A stretch of 58,177 nucleotides of DNA from a bacterium. GTDB taxonomy: Bacteria > Hydrothermota > UBA3073 > JACQXS01 > JAGMCI01. A program made the position numbers and the translations under genes. The first letter of the stretch is position 1. Each line of letters begins with the position of its first letter. The notes below the pieces were generated by a model. It was not told the DNA's origin. It did not search any database and saw only the letters and a list, made by a program, of their open reading frames with translations. The DNA lies in NCBI GenBank assembly GCA_030018315.1, contig JASEGA010000012.1, positions 1-58,177 of the forward strand. Direction: 5' to 3'. Below, piece by piece: positions 6,577 through 14,905 of this stretch.

Positions 6577-7665
6577 ATGGAATTGAAAATTGAAAGAGAT
6601 GTTTTAACCAATCTTTTAAGTAAAGTACACCCAATTATTCCTGGTAAAAGCACAATGCCTGCTTTATCAAATGTTCTTGTAGAAGCAAGAGAGGAAAGGG
6701 TTTATATAACTGCTACAGACCTTGAAACTTCTGTCACTGCAATAGGGGGGGCTATCATTTCAAGAGAAGGAGAAATTTCTCTTAATGGTAAAAATTTATA
6801 TAATCTTGTAAAAGAACTACCATCTGTTACCCTTGAGTTCAGAGTAGATAATCTTATAAGTACCATTCAATATGAAAAAGGCAGGTTTACAATGACTGGT
6901 ATTCCAAAAGATGAATTCCCCAAATTACTTACTGTTGGTGGTGAGAGAAAAATTCACATCCCTTATGAAGTTCTTCAGAGAGCAATTGATAAAACTTTAT
7001 TTGCAGCTTCTACAGGTGATATCGGTGGAGTACTTAGTGGTGGATTAATTGATTTATCTCAAGAAGAGGCTAGAGTTGTAGCCACTGATGGGCATAGATT
7101 AGGCTTGTTTAAAATTGCAACGAAACTCGGTAAAATTGCACACCTCCTTATTCCGAGCAATGTATTAAAAGAGTTAGCATGGTTTTCATCAGGGATAGAT
7201 ATTGTTTTTGATGAAAACAGGGTTGGCTTTTATTCAGAAGATATGATAGTTGTATCTAGATTAATGGAGGGAGAATATCCACCTTATGAGACAGCTATTC
7301 CAAAAGATAACGATAAATTGCTCGTTGTTTCAAAAGACGAATTTATATCTGCTTTAAGAAGAGTTGTTGTTTTTGCTCCTGAGATAAGTCGACTCGTAAA
7401 ACTTAAGCCTAACCCATCCAGTCTATCTATAGAAACTGCGAGTGAAATTGGTGAAGCAAAAGAAGAAATTCCATGTAAGTATGAAGGGGGTGAACTCGAG
7501 ATAGGTTATAATGGGAATTATCTCTCCTCCATACTTAGTAAAATAGATGCAGTTGATGTGCACTTCCTTCTCAAAGATCCTATCTCAGCAGCACTTATAA
7601 CACCAGCGGTCCAAAAAGAGGGTGAAGAAATCGTCTATCTCCTAATGCCTATAAGATTGGAATAA
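6577..7665 (+). CDS. dnaN: DNA polymerase III sliding clamp, beta subunit
   Basis: 362 residues, the normal length for the bacterial clamp. Three clamp domains of about 120 residues can be followed: start MELKIERDVLTNLLSKV; the second-domain landmark VVATDGHRLGLFK; and the C-terminal YLLMPIRLE, matching the family's MPxR/L ending. The clamp encircles DNA and tethers polymerase III and other partners. It has its own promoter and an AGGAGG site 4 nt before the ATG. dnaA, recF and gyrB are not next to it. lspA follows after 8 nt. Divergent from tRNA-Ala. Confidence 0.97.
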   Translation: MELKIERDVLTNLLSKVHPIIPGKSTMPALSNVLVEAREERVYITATDLETSVTAIGGAIISREGEISLNGKNLYNLVKELPSVTLEFRVDNLISTIQYEKGRFTMTGIPKDEFPKLLTVGGERKIHIPYEVLQRAIDKTLFAASTGDIGGVLSGGLIDLSQEEARVVATDGHRLGLFKIATKLGKIAHLLIPSNVLKELAWFSSGIDIVFDENRVGFYSEDMIVVSRLMEGEYPPYETAIPKDNDKLLVVSKDEFISALRRVVVFAPEISRLVKLKPNPSSLSIETASEIGEAKEEIPCKYEGGELEIGYNGNYLSSILSKIDAVDVHFLLKDPISAALITPAVQKEGEEIVYLLMPIRLE

Positions 7666-7673
7666 CTACCCTA

Positions 7674-8231
7674 TTGAGATTTAAGTTCGTTACCTTGGTA
7701 TTTCTTATAGACCAAGTCACAAAGTTAGTCTCAATGCTTTTATCTACAAAGTTCCAATTTGATGGATTTGGCTTCTCTTACTGTAAGAGTGAAGGCTATC
7801 TTTTTGGCATTTTTATGCTTATCCCGTATCGTAGATGGCTACTTATCTTGCTTATGCTTAGTGCCCTATTTATAATACAACTTTTCTTTAGATTTTACTG
7901 GCTCAGATTCAGGAGCAACTCTTTAACTTATCTTTCATTCTCATTTATTGTTGGTGGGTTCATTGGCAATTTTTTTGATTGTATCCTATTTAAATATGTA
8001 AGGGACTTCATCATTATTCCATTATTTAAGTCAACAAATTTAGCTGACTGTTTTATCGCTACAGGACTTGTCCTTATTTTAATTGAATTATTGATAAACA
8101 AAAAATTTAAGGAACTCTTGTTTAAATTAAAACCGTTAAAATATGAGATTGAGCTACTGTCGCCAATTTTTCGTATTCCTATACAAGATTTCAAAAAACT
8201 ACTTAGTAAGTTAAGGCACAAATTTAGCTGA
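7674..8231 (+). CDS. lspA: Lipoprotein signal peptidase (signal peptidase II)
   Basis: 185 residues, with four hydrophobic segments and the LspA motifs in order: DQVTK (13-17), GGFIGNFFD (94-102), VRDF with catalytic Asp111, and TNLAD with catalytic Asp125. It cleaves prolipoproteins before the lipid-modified Cys at the inner membrane, which fits the lipoprotein genes in this window. The usual Arg after Asp102 is replaced by Cys, and the C-terminal tail of about 45 residues is longer than normal. TTG at 7674 is the only start that keeps DQVTK, and its ribosome site is poor. The 3' end overlaps the convergent WbqC gene by 21 bp. Confidence 0.88.
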   Translation: MRFKFVTLVFLIDQVTKLVSMLLSTKFQFDGFGFSYCKSEGYLFGIFMLIPYRRWLLILLMLSALFIIQLFFRFYWLRFRSNSLTYLSFSFIVGGFIGNFFDCILFKYVRDFIIIPLFKSTNLADCFIATGLVLILIELLINKKFKELLFKLKPLKYEIELLSPIFRIPIQDFKKLLSKLRHKFS

Positions 8232-8912
8232 TTTACACAAGGTATCAAATCCTTTCTTGCCGCAAGTAAACAGTAAGTCAACAACAGACAGGTTTGAGAT
8301 AAATTCACCCCAAAGCTGAGGATATGGGGGAGGGTTGAAATTGTAATACTTCAAATTAATACCAGCCTTTTTAAACTTCTCGTAGTCTAAATACTTCTTG
8401 CCTACTGAGCCAGAAAGGTAAGTATCTGCGGATAGAGTTTTACATATCTCAATTAAAAGTTCTGTCCCTTTTGCAGCGACTCCAAGCTCTGAACTACAAA
8501 TAACTTTTGTCCCAATCTCAAGCCAATTAGTGAGCTTCTTTATCATTTCTAAATTTAAATCCAACAGGTTTACCCAATTTTTTTCATAAATATGCTTAAA
8601 AAAGTCTATATAATTATCAAAATATGGGGCATTAGAATAAAAGTGAATCATACTCAAAATATGCGACCTTTTCCAGTTATGCGTATTATCAATCTTTACA
8701 TCTCGTATTTTCTGTAATCCAAGTCCTTTCTTTTTAACAGGCACTGTAAGCCATAGTTGGCCACTCGGGCTCTTAATTCTATTTCTATTCACCCATGATG
8801 TACCCCTTGGAAATTGGACTGAGTCAAGAAATACAAAGATATCTGAGACTCTCATTTTATAAAAGTATCCATACCATGGTATATAATTTGGCTGATGGCA
8901 AGCTACTATCAT
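8211..8912 (-). CDS. WbqC-like family protein
   Basis: 233 residues from ATG at 8912; an upstream extension would be read through a repeat and is rejected. The start MIVACHQPNYIPWYGYFYKM and the later FLDSVQFPRGTSWVNRNRIK and LTVPV blocks are the core of the WbqC family (PF08889). These genes are found in O-antigen and other surface-glycan loci and near sugar N-acyltransferases, but their biochemical role is not settled. Here it is alone, about 7 kb from the polysaccharide cluster. Its start lies 7 nt after a -10 box, so the mRNA should be leaderless. Confidence 0.85.
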   Translation of the reverse strand: MIVACHQPNYIPWYGYFYKMRVSDIFVFLDSVQFPRGTSWVNRNRIKSPSGQLWLTVPVKKKGLGLQKIRDVKIDNTHNWKRSHILSMIHFYSNAPYFDNYIDFFKHIYEKNWVNLLDLNLEMIKKLTNWLEIGTKVICSSELGVAAKGTELLIEICKTLSADTYLSGSVGKKYLDYEKFKKAGINLKYYNFNPPPYPQLWGEFISNLSVVDLLFTCGKKGFDTLCKSAKFVP

Positions 8913-9085
8913 ATAACCCAGATTATGCGTTAATCTGGAAAATTTCAAATTACAAAATCCAAAATCCAAAATAAATCCCAATCTCCAAATCCAAAAAATC
9001 TGAAGCTTTGCACCTAAAAAGTGAAAAATTGGTATTTATTGGGATTTGGAATTTTTCTTCACGCATTATTTGGGTATAATATAGG
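8900..9085. repeat. MITE-like element with imperfect inverted ends and CCAAAATC direct repeats
   Basis: The left end (ACCCAGATTATGCGT, 8916-8930) and the reverse complement of the right end (ACCCAAATAATGCGT, from about 9060-9075) match at 13 of 15 positions. Inside are tandem AAATCC/CCAAAATCC units on one side (about 8940-9000) and the complementary GGGATTTGGAATTTTT on the other. It fills the gap upstream of the WbqC gene and also contains that gene's promoter and start region. No transposase lies within. Confidence 0.45.
8920..8948 (-). promoter_or_regulatory. Promoter of the WbqC-like gene, within a hairpin
   Basis: Minus-strand TTGAAA (8943-8948), 17-nt spacer, TAATCT (8920-8925), then only 7 nt to the ATG at 8912. 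The -10 box is one arm of the palindrome CCAGATTA-TGCGT-TAATCTGG (8918-8938), which could be an operator. Confidence 0.5.
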
Positions 9086-9113
9086 AACGCATATAAAAGA
9101 TGCAAATTTAGAA

Positions 9114-9527
9114 TTATCTTTCAGGCAATAGTAATACAGGTACCGACAGTTTTACTCCCATACTTTTAATCAAAGAACTACCAAAATCTGCCCCAGTCAC
9201 AATGAAGGACGGTTTTATCCTTTGTATCCGCTCAATTACACCTTCAGGAATTGTCACATCATCAACTATAAGTCTGGTATAGATTGATTGTGATTTAAAT
9301 ACATCTTCTAAAGAATATAGACTCATCCAAGCCTTACTTGTAATTTCTTCACGCACTTCTCTTCTCTTTCTTCCCTCATTTTGCGAAATTGAGCTCACTA
9401 AATTTGGGTCAATAGGTGCAAAAAGGATAACACGTGCATTCCAATTCTTACTAAAATTGACTAAAAATTCTAATGCACTGGTTGGATATTCTTTATCGGA
9501 AAGTATAAAAAGAATCCTGTTTATCAT
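9114..9527 (-). CDS. Universal stress protein (UspA) domain protein
   Basis: 137 residues forming one Usp alpha/beta fold: the first strand MINRILFILSDKE, helix PTSALEFLVNFSKN, and the last VKLSVPVLLLP. The usual ATP-binding G-x2-G-x9-G(S/T) motif is degenerate (GADFGSSLIKS), so nucleotide binding is uncertain. It follows the EIIA-permease gene by 22 nt across a small CCGAT/ATCGG hairpin, and is probably co-transcribed as a regulatory partner. Usp domains are often attached to ion transporters. Confidence 0.75.
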   Translation of the reverse strand: MINRILFILSDKEYPTSALEFLVNFSKNWNARVILFAPIDPNLVSSISQNEGRKRREVREEITSKAWMSLYSLEDVFKSQSIYTRLIVDDVTIPEGVIERIQRIKPSFIVTGADFGSSLIKSMGVKLSVPVLLLPER

Positions 9528-9549
9528 TTTTCCCGATTTTATCGGAATA

Positions 9550-11496
9550 TCATGGAAATAGGTTTATCTGGACGATAAGCATAACCATAATGAAAAGTAT
9601 TGATACTACTATCACAGGTAGCCCGTACTTGAACCATTGAATAAATCTAATATATCTACCTTCCCTCTCTTCGTATATTGATAGGGCAACCATATTAGCA
9701 CTTGAGCCAATCATTGTAAGATTACCACCAAAACAGCCACCAAATAGGAGTGCCCACCACAATATCCCTGAGTGTAGTAGTCCAATTGCACTCAAATCTT
9801 TAACAATTGGCACCATTGCCGCAATTATAGGGAGGTTGTCAACAAACCCTGATGCAATTGCTGAAAACCATAAAAGAAGAGTGAAAGCAACAGCTGTATG
9901 TGCAACATCTGGACTTAAGAAAGGAATTTGTATCCGCTGCGATACTCCTGAAAGTAGGAAAGCAAGTTTTTGTGTCACCCCTGTATATTCAAGGCACGCT
10001 GCCTTAGCAAATAGAAACATAAAGAAAATAATCGTCCACCAGTCAACTCCTTCAATTAAGAATGTTTTACCCTTTTCTTTCTCCATAAAAATAATAACAC
10101 CAACAAAAAATAAAGGAACAGCAACAATTAAGGTTGTCTCTCTGAGGCCTAAAATTCTCTCTGATTGTCCATGAAAAGCGATGAATATAATGATGAGTAT
10201 AAAAATTATAATAGAGAGACGAAATTTTTGTCTATCCATCACTCCTTCCCATTCATTAAGCTTAGTAATCTTTGCTTCTGTTTTGGCTGGAATCTGCTTT
10301 CTAAAAATTAAAAGAGTAAAGCAGGCTATAATTAGTGCAGAAATAATAGAAAGTGGAGTAGCCCACCTTAAAAAGTCACCAAATGTAAGTCTACCAGCAA
10401 AAGCAATATAGATACCAATTGGATTACCAATAAGGGTGAGGGCTGACCCAATATTTGTAGCAAATACAAGACCAAGAATAAATGGAAATGGGTTAATTCC
10501 AAGAATTGAAGTCGCAGTAATTGCAAGCGTCACAGTTACTATTATACCGCTAACCTCGCCAGTGAGACCACCGAGAACTACTGAAAGAAGAAGTAATGTA
10601 ATATAAAGCTTACGAGGATTAGTACCCACTCTCTTTATTACCCATGTAACTGTAAATTTAAAAACACCATTATGTTCAAGATAAGCGACAATTGTCATCA
10701 GTGATATAATAAAAAGAATAGTAGGTATACTCATAAATCTGACCGTTGTCTCAATGTCCATTACTCCGGTAAAGAGTAAAATACCAAGTCCAATTGCTGC
10801 AATTGCAACCCGGAATCTCCAAAATAGCAGTGTTCCAATCACTGTAGCAAAGAACACAGTAAATGCAATTATCTGCTTATTCACCCATGTTGGCTCATTA
10901 AATTTAATGTAGCCAAGTTCAATTGCTGTCTTTGTTTCTGGAATCTTTATTCTTGGCCAGAAGAACAAAGAAAAAAGTAATATACCTATTACGACACCAA
11001 AAAAGTAGAAGTATTGCCGATTTCTGTAGAAAGTGCTTGCCATTCTTGGATGGATGAAGGCATGGATTATATCAGCACCTGACCTTGCTTGTAAAATTTT
11101 GTCTCTTGCCAATTTATCACGAAGTACTGTTGCCACCTTAGCAATAACTTTAAGATATTCATCCCGATAATCTTTGCCAGATAACACAAAGACTGCAATC
11201 TTAACAGGCTCACCATCAATAGCTTCCCAGTCTATTCCATCTCTTATACGGGCAATCGCAATTATAGGACGGCTAACTTCATCAATGAAAATATGAGGAA
11301 GTGCAACTCCATAACCAATCCCAGTAGACCCCTTTTCTTCACGATTTTTCAACTCTATTATCGCTTTATCTATATCCTTTACAATTCCCTTTTTCTTAAG
11401 TGCATTGATAACAAAAGAAAAAACTGCCTCACGATTCCTTGCTTGTGGTAAGTCAAAGAAGAGATTACTTGATAAATGTTCCTCAATACGAACCAT
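9550..11496 (-). CDS. PTS EIIA domain fused to an ArsB/NhaD-type (SLC13-like) permease
   Basis: 648 residues. Residues 1-150 are a PTS EIIA type-2 (fructose/mannitol/nitrogen) domain with the phosphorylatable His68 in GYGVALPH. A membrane helix at about 162-178 follows. From about 208 an ion-transporter superfamily permease runs to the end, with family-like segments such as GNPIGIYIAFAG, FVDNLPIIAAMVP and GGCFGGNLTMIGSSANMVA. Such permeases export arsenite or exchange Na+/H+, or move carboxylates. The substrate cannot be read here. The EIIA domain suggests control by the phosphorelay, but no EI or HPr gene is in the window. Usp follows in the same direction. Confidence 0.85.
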   Translation of the reverse strand: MVRIEEHLSSNLFFDLPQARNREAVFSFVINALKKKGIVKDIDKAIIELKNREEKGSTGIGYGVALPHIFIDEVSRPIIAIARIRDGIDWEAIDGEPVKIAVFVLSGKDYRDEYLKVIAKVATVLRDKLARDKILQARSGADIIHAFIHPRMASTFYRNRQYFYFFGVVIGILLFSLFFWPRIKIPETKTAIELGYIKFNEPTWVNKQIIAFTVFFATVIGTLLFWRFRVAIAAIGLGILLFTGVMDIETTVRFMSIPTILFIISLMTIVAYLEHNGVFKFTVTWVIKRVGTNPRKLYITLLLLSVVLGGLTGEVSGIIVTVTLAITATSILGINPFPFILGLVFATNIGSALTLIGNPIGIYIAFAGRLTFGDFLRWATPLSIISALIIACFTLLIFRKQIPAKTEAKITKLNEWEGVMDRQKFRLSIIIFILIIIFIAFHGQSERILGLRETTLIVAVPLFFVGVIIFMEKEKGKTFLIEGVDWWTIIFFMFLFAKAACLEYTGVTQKLAFLLSGVSQRIQIPFLSPDVAHTAVAFTLLLWFSAIASGFVDNLPIIAAMVPIVKDLSAIGLLHSGILWWALLFGGCFGGNLTMIGSSANMVALSIYEEREGRYIRFIQWFKYGLPVIVVSILFIMVMLIVQINLFP

Positions 11497-11504
11497 TAGG
11501 ATAT

Positions 11505-11540
11505 CAAAAATTAAAAATCACCCTGAATCAAGTTCAGGGT
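11505..11540 (-). terminator. Hairpin with T-rich tail (also a dispersed repeat type)
   Basis: On the minus strand ACCCTGAA-CTTGA-TTCAGGGT (11520-11540) is followed by GATTTTTAATTTTT. It lies after DUF4340 and before the permease gene, so it could end the gldA operon. The hairpin also has the look of a dispersed palindromic repeat rather than a dedicated terminator. Confidence 0.45.
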
Positions 11541-11715
11541 CAAAATTATGCACAGCATCCTGGGGACATATCAAAATGCAAAAATAGTTGGTTAGTTGGA
11601 CAGTTTGCTACTCGATCAAATTTTAATAGATTAAACACTTTTTTTAATTTTTTGGATTTTAAGTTTTATAGATATATTGAAGAAAACTGGAAAAAAGGTA
11701 TTAAGACGAAGTGCT

Positions 11716-12555
11716 TCACATGGCTTCCTTCAGCCTGTCTATTTTCCACGAGTTAAGTAAAAAAATAACAGGACTCTTTTCAAGCTTTGCAGTATGCTGT
11801 GCATTTACTTTTTTACCTATATGTAGCACTTCTTCACTACCTACCTCAAATGTTAGTTTTACAGTAAATTCGGGCTCAAATCCCTCTTCTTTTGAAAACC
11901 CATCTGCTCTTAGATTTGATAAAAGGGCTAAAATTTGGTCAATCTTTGCTGTTTCAATAGGTTTACCATCTTTTATCCATAATGTGTCAAGACTTTCAAT
12001 CTTTTGACCGTCCAAATCTATTTCTCTTAACTCATTTTTATTAAATGAAAGTATAGTATGGTCACGCCAGTCATCTGGTCGTTTATTAACTATATACTTT
12101 GATAGCCCTTTTGACAAATACACCTCAGATTTAGGAGGTAATCTAATCCACCAATGTTCAAAGTCGCTTGCCATTTTACCAAGGATTATCACAGCTGTGT
12201 CTTTTCCATAGCAAACTTTGACTTCAGTTCCACTCTCATCTACTCCAAAGTCTGCATACTTTTCAGTTCGTTTTGAGATTACCTCGCCAATCTCTAAATC
12301 TTTCAATCCTTTAATTAGGCGGTTAAATGCAGCTGTATCAACTGCATACTCAACAGGTAATTTAAGTTGCCACTCTCTGCCTGTCTTCTCAAATACACAT
12401 AAGGTATCTTGTGCTTTAATTTCTATGTACTTAATTTCCTTGTTAGTAAATGGCTTTACTACTTTTGGTCTCTTTTGGATTCCTGTATAAATAAAGGCAA
12501 TCGCTACAAGGACAATAAGGACAACTAAAAGTATCTTTAGGGACTTAAATTTCAT
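11716..12555 (-). CDS. DUF4340 domain protein, membrane-anchored
   Basis: 279 residues: basic N-terminus, one membrane helix at about 8-25, then a large extracytoplasmic part beginning KEIKYIEIKAQDTLCVFEKTG. The repeated beta-rich W-x-L-x-x-P units (REWQLKLPVEYAVDTAAFNRL) are typical of DUF4340 (PF14238). The family regularly follows GldA/GldF/GldG-type ABC genes, as here, where it overlaps the gldFG fusion by 11 bp. It is probably a substrate-contacting or accessory subunit. What the system transports is not known. Confidence 0.8.
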   Translation of the reverse strand: MKFKSLKILLVVLIVLVAIAFIYTGIQKRPKVVKPFTNKEIKYIEIKAQDTLCVFEKTGREWQLKLPVEYAVDTAAFNRLIKGLKDLEIGEVISKRTEKYADFGVDESGTEVKVCYGKDTAVIILGKMASDFEHWWIRLPPKSEVYLSKGLSKYIVNKRPDDWRDHTILSFNKNELREIDLDGQKIESLDTLWIKDGKPIETAKIDQILALLSNLRADGFSKEEGFEPEFTVKLTFEVGSEEVLHIGKKVNAQHTAKLEKSPVIFLLNSWKIDRLKEAM

Positions 12556-14677
12556 ACACTCTCTTTTCTCTTCTCCTCCATCTTATAAGCCCGACAGCAA
12601 TTAGAACTATAGATGGGACTAAAGTATCAATCCACCTCACAGCCTTTTTACTGCCTTTTGATATATTCCGTAACGGTCGCTCAGATACACCTTTTGACCT
12701 TATAGCAATAAGAGCTTCATCTTGTGCAAGCCAATCAATTGTATTCAAAAATAATGCAATATTTGATGGGCTTGCATACATTGGTTCAATACATTTTGAA
12801 GTCCCAACAACTATGAATCTCGCTGGCTCATTAGCTGTAACAGCTAAATTAAATGGTCCCTTCTCCTCATTCGGCATAGGTACGTATTGCTGGAGTGGAT
12901 GTAGAGACCTTATCTCCTTACGGAGCCAGCTTTGCTTTGATGACCACGCAATTGGAGTACCTCCCGAGACTGGCGATACAAATGGAAATACTACACTTTC
13001 AAGTTCCCGTACTATTGGGTTGCTCTTGTCAAAGTTTGTCACCTTAGGGAAGAATGGATATGGAACAAAGTTTTGTATTGTAAAGAAGCCACGTTGTTGT
13101 GTAATTCCTACGAGTTGATTCTGATAATCTAATACTAATCCATCTTTAACCTCTATACCATATCCTAAAAGTAACGATTCAAGTCCTATCCTCACTTGTC
13201 TACCATAGAATCTTTCAAGGTCAACAGCTACATGGTCAATGAAGAATGCACAAGTCCCACCTTTATCAATAAATTCCTTTAATCTTTGTGTAGCAGTATC
13301 ACCAAATTCCTTCTTTGGTCCCAGAATGACAAGACCTGTAATATCTCCAGGAATAGTCTCCTTCTCAATATCTACCTCAGTTAAGTTGTATTGTTCCATC
13401 ATCTTTTGTTTTAACCTATCATGTAACTCAATTTCTTCATGTCCTTTTGTAAAGCCAATATTCTTCTTAAAGCCTATAGTCAATTTTCTAATTTTGCTTG
13501 AAATATCATACTCAATATTACCAATGTTCTCAATAACAGGCATTATTTCTTTCTTATCTCCATATAAAATGACCAATCCCATATACCCCTCTTTTATACC
13601 ATACTCACCCTCTTTTACCTCTGTAAACTGCAGTGGATAAATACCTGCACGTTGTGCCTCAATCTTTTTATCACGCTCAGTTGGGTCGATGAACTCAACT
13701 CTCACTTTGCCATGAGATTCAGCTTTATACTCAGCTAATAAATCTCTTGTATACTCACTGCGTATATTATAAGGGTAGGGTAACTTTTTTGTCATATATG
13801 CACGTACTAAAACAGGATCCTCTAAATTTCTAACCATTTTTACTGATGCTTTTGATAGCGAATAAATGTTACCATGAGTAAGGTCGAGGCGTGTAAAAAT
13901 GCGATAAGAAATAAAATTGACAACAACTACTATTCCAAGTATTACCCCAACAGCTGCTCCTGATACGACTCTATGTTTCGCTTTCCTATAGAAATAAAAA
14001 GTGAAAGATAAAAAGAAACTTACCATTGATAAGAAGTAAATTATATTCCTTGAGTCAATAACTCCACGTGCAATAGAATCAAAGTGGTAATCTATCCCTA
14101 AGTATTGAATAATTGAGACAAACGGAGTAGGGACAACTGGTAAAATTTTGCCAAGTATAAAGAACAAGAAGCACAATACAAAACTAATTATAAAAGCTGC
14201 TATTTGTGACCTTGTAAGTGATGATGCAAATATACCGATGGCACAAAAACTTGCCACTATAAAGATAAGACCAATGTAAGATGCGATAACAACACCCCAA
14301 TCAATTGGTCCTACAATAGCGACTGAAATTGGATAAATAAGTGTGCATACAATACCGCAGACAAGTAGTGTTGCAGCAGCCAAATATTTACCAGTTATAA
14401 TCTCCCAATCTTGTAATGGCATAGTAGATAATATTTCAACTGTACCTAACTTCTCTTCCTCAGCTATGAGACGCATTGAACTTGCCGGAATAATAAACAG
14501 TAAAATAAGAGGTGCAATATCAAGGAAACTGTTTATCGTAGCCTGGTTAGATAAAAATAATCCAGCTACAAAGAACCATCCAGATATTGCAAGAAATGCT
14601 ATAAGTACAATGTAGGCAATAGGAGAATTAAAATAATCCCTGAGCTCTTTAATAAATATAATCCGTGTATTTCTCAT
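12545..14677 (-). CDS. GldF-GldG fusion: ABC-2 permease plus auxiliary domain
   Basis: 710 residues. Residues 1-235 are an ABC-2 type permease with about six membrane helices and the EEEKLGTVEILSTMPLQDWEI cytoplasmic segment. After another helix (about 241-260), residues 265-670 match GldG/ABC_transp_aux, starting LTHGNIYSLSKASVKMV and containing GFTKGHEEIEL. A final helix (about 683-697) anchors the C-terminus. In Bacteroidetes the two parts are separate GldF and GldG proteins needed for gliding. In other phyla fused forms occur without gliding. Partners here are GldA (14905) and DUF4340. No other gld/spr genes are in the window. Confidence 0.88.
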   Translation of the reverse strand: MRNTRIIFIKELRDYFNSPIAYIVLIAFLAISGWFFVAGLFLSNQATINSFLDIAPLILLFIIPASSMRLIAEEEKLGTVEILSTMPLQDWEIITGKYLAAATLLVCGIVCTLIYPISVAIVGPIDWGVVIASYIGLIFIVASFCAIGIFASSLTRSQIAAFIISFVLCFLFFILGKILPVVPTPFVSIIQYLGIDYHFDSIARGVIDSRNIIYFLSMVSFFLSFTFYFYRKAKHRVVSGAAVGVILGIVVVVNFISYRIFTRLDLTHGNIYSLSKASVKMVRNLEDPVLVRAYMTKKLPYPYNIRSEYTRDLLAEYKAESHGKVRVEFIDPTERDKKIEAQRAGIYPLQFTEVKEGEYGIKEGYMGLVILYGDKKEIMPVIENIGNIEYDISSKIRKLTIGFKKNIGFTKGHEEIELHDRLKQKMMEQYNLTEVDIEKETIPGDITGLVILGPKKEFGDTATQRLKEFIDKGGTCAFFIDHVAVDLERFYGRQVRIGLESLLLGYGIEVKDGLVLDYQNQLVGITQQRGFFTIQNFVPYPFFPKVTNFDKSNPIVRELESVVFPFVSPVSGGTPIAWSSKQSWLRKEIRSLHPLQQYVPMPNEEKGPFNLAVTANEPARFIVVGTSKCIEPMYASPSNIALFLNTIDWLAQDEALIAIRSKGVSERPLRNISKGSKKAVRWIDTLVPSIVLIAVGLIRWRRREKRVYEI

Positions 14678-14685
14678 TTTATTTT

Positions 14686-14905
14686 TCAGTATTCTGTAAA
14701 TTCTCTCCTTTTTAGTCCTGTAAGGTCAAGCCTTCCACTTTTTGGGTCAAGTTTTATTTCCCATCCCTTCATAGTTCTTGCACCTATAATAACATCTATT
14801 TCCCTGTCATCAATGTTTCCAAGTTTCTCAACCAAGTATGCTTCTATCAAAAAGAGCGTCTAACTTTTTGCCATCAATCTCAATTTTTGTTATTATCCTT
14901 GACAT
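14686..14905 (-). pseudogene. Remnant of a retroviral-type aspartic protease family gene
   Basis: ATG at 14905 overlaps the gldA stop (TAATG) and reads MSRIITKIEIDGKKLDALFD. The frame then leaves the expected D-T-G and stops after 25 codons. In the next frame the sequence continues AYLVEKLGNIDDREIDVIIG, ARTMKGWEIKLDPKSG and LDLTGLKRREFTEY to TGA at 14686. These are the typical second half of small clan-AA aspartic proteases. About 30-40 codons around the active-site loop are missing and the frame has shifted, so it is a decayed gene. It was once translationally coupled between gldA and gldFG. Substrate unknown. Confidence 0.6.

Noticed and set aside
8913-8981. Extension of the WbqC-like protein into the repeat region
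   Set aside because: The family begins at MIVACHQPNYIPW, and the extension is read through AAATCC repeats and the promoter.
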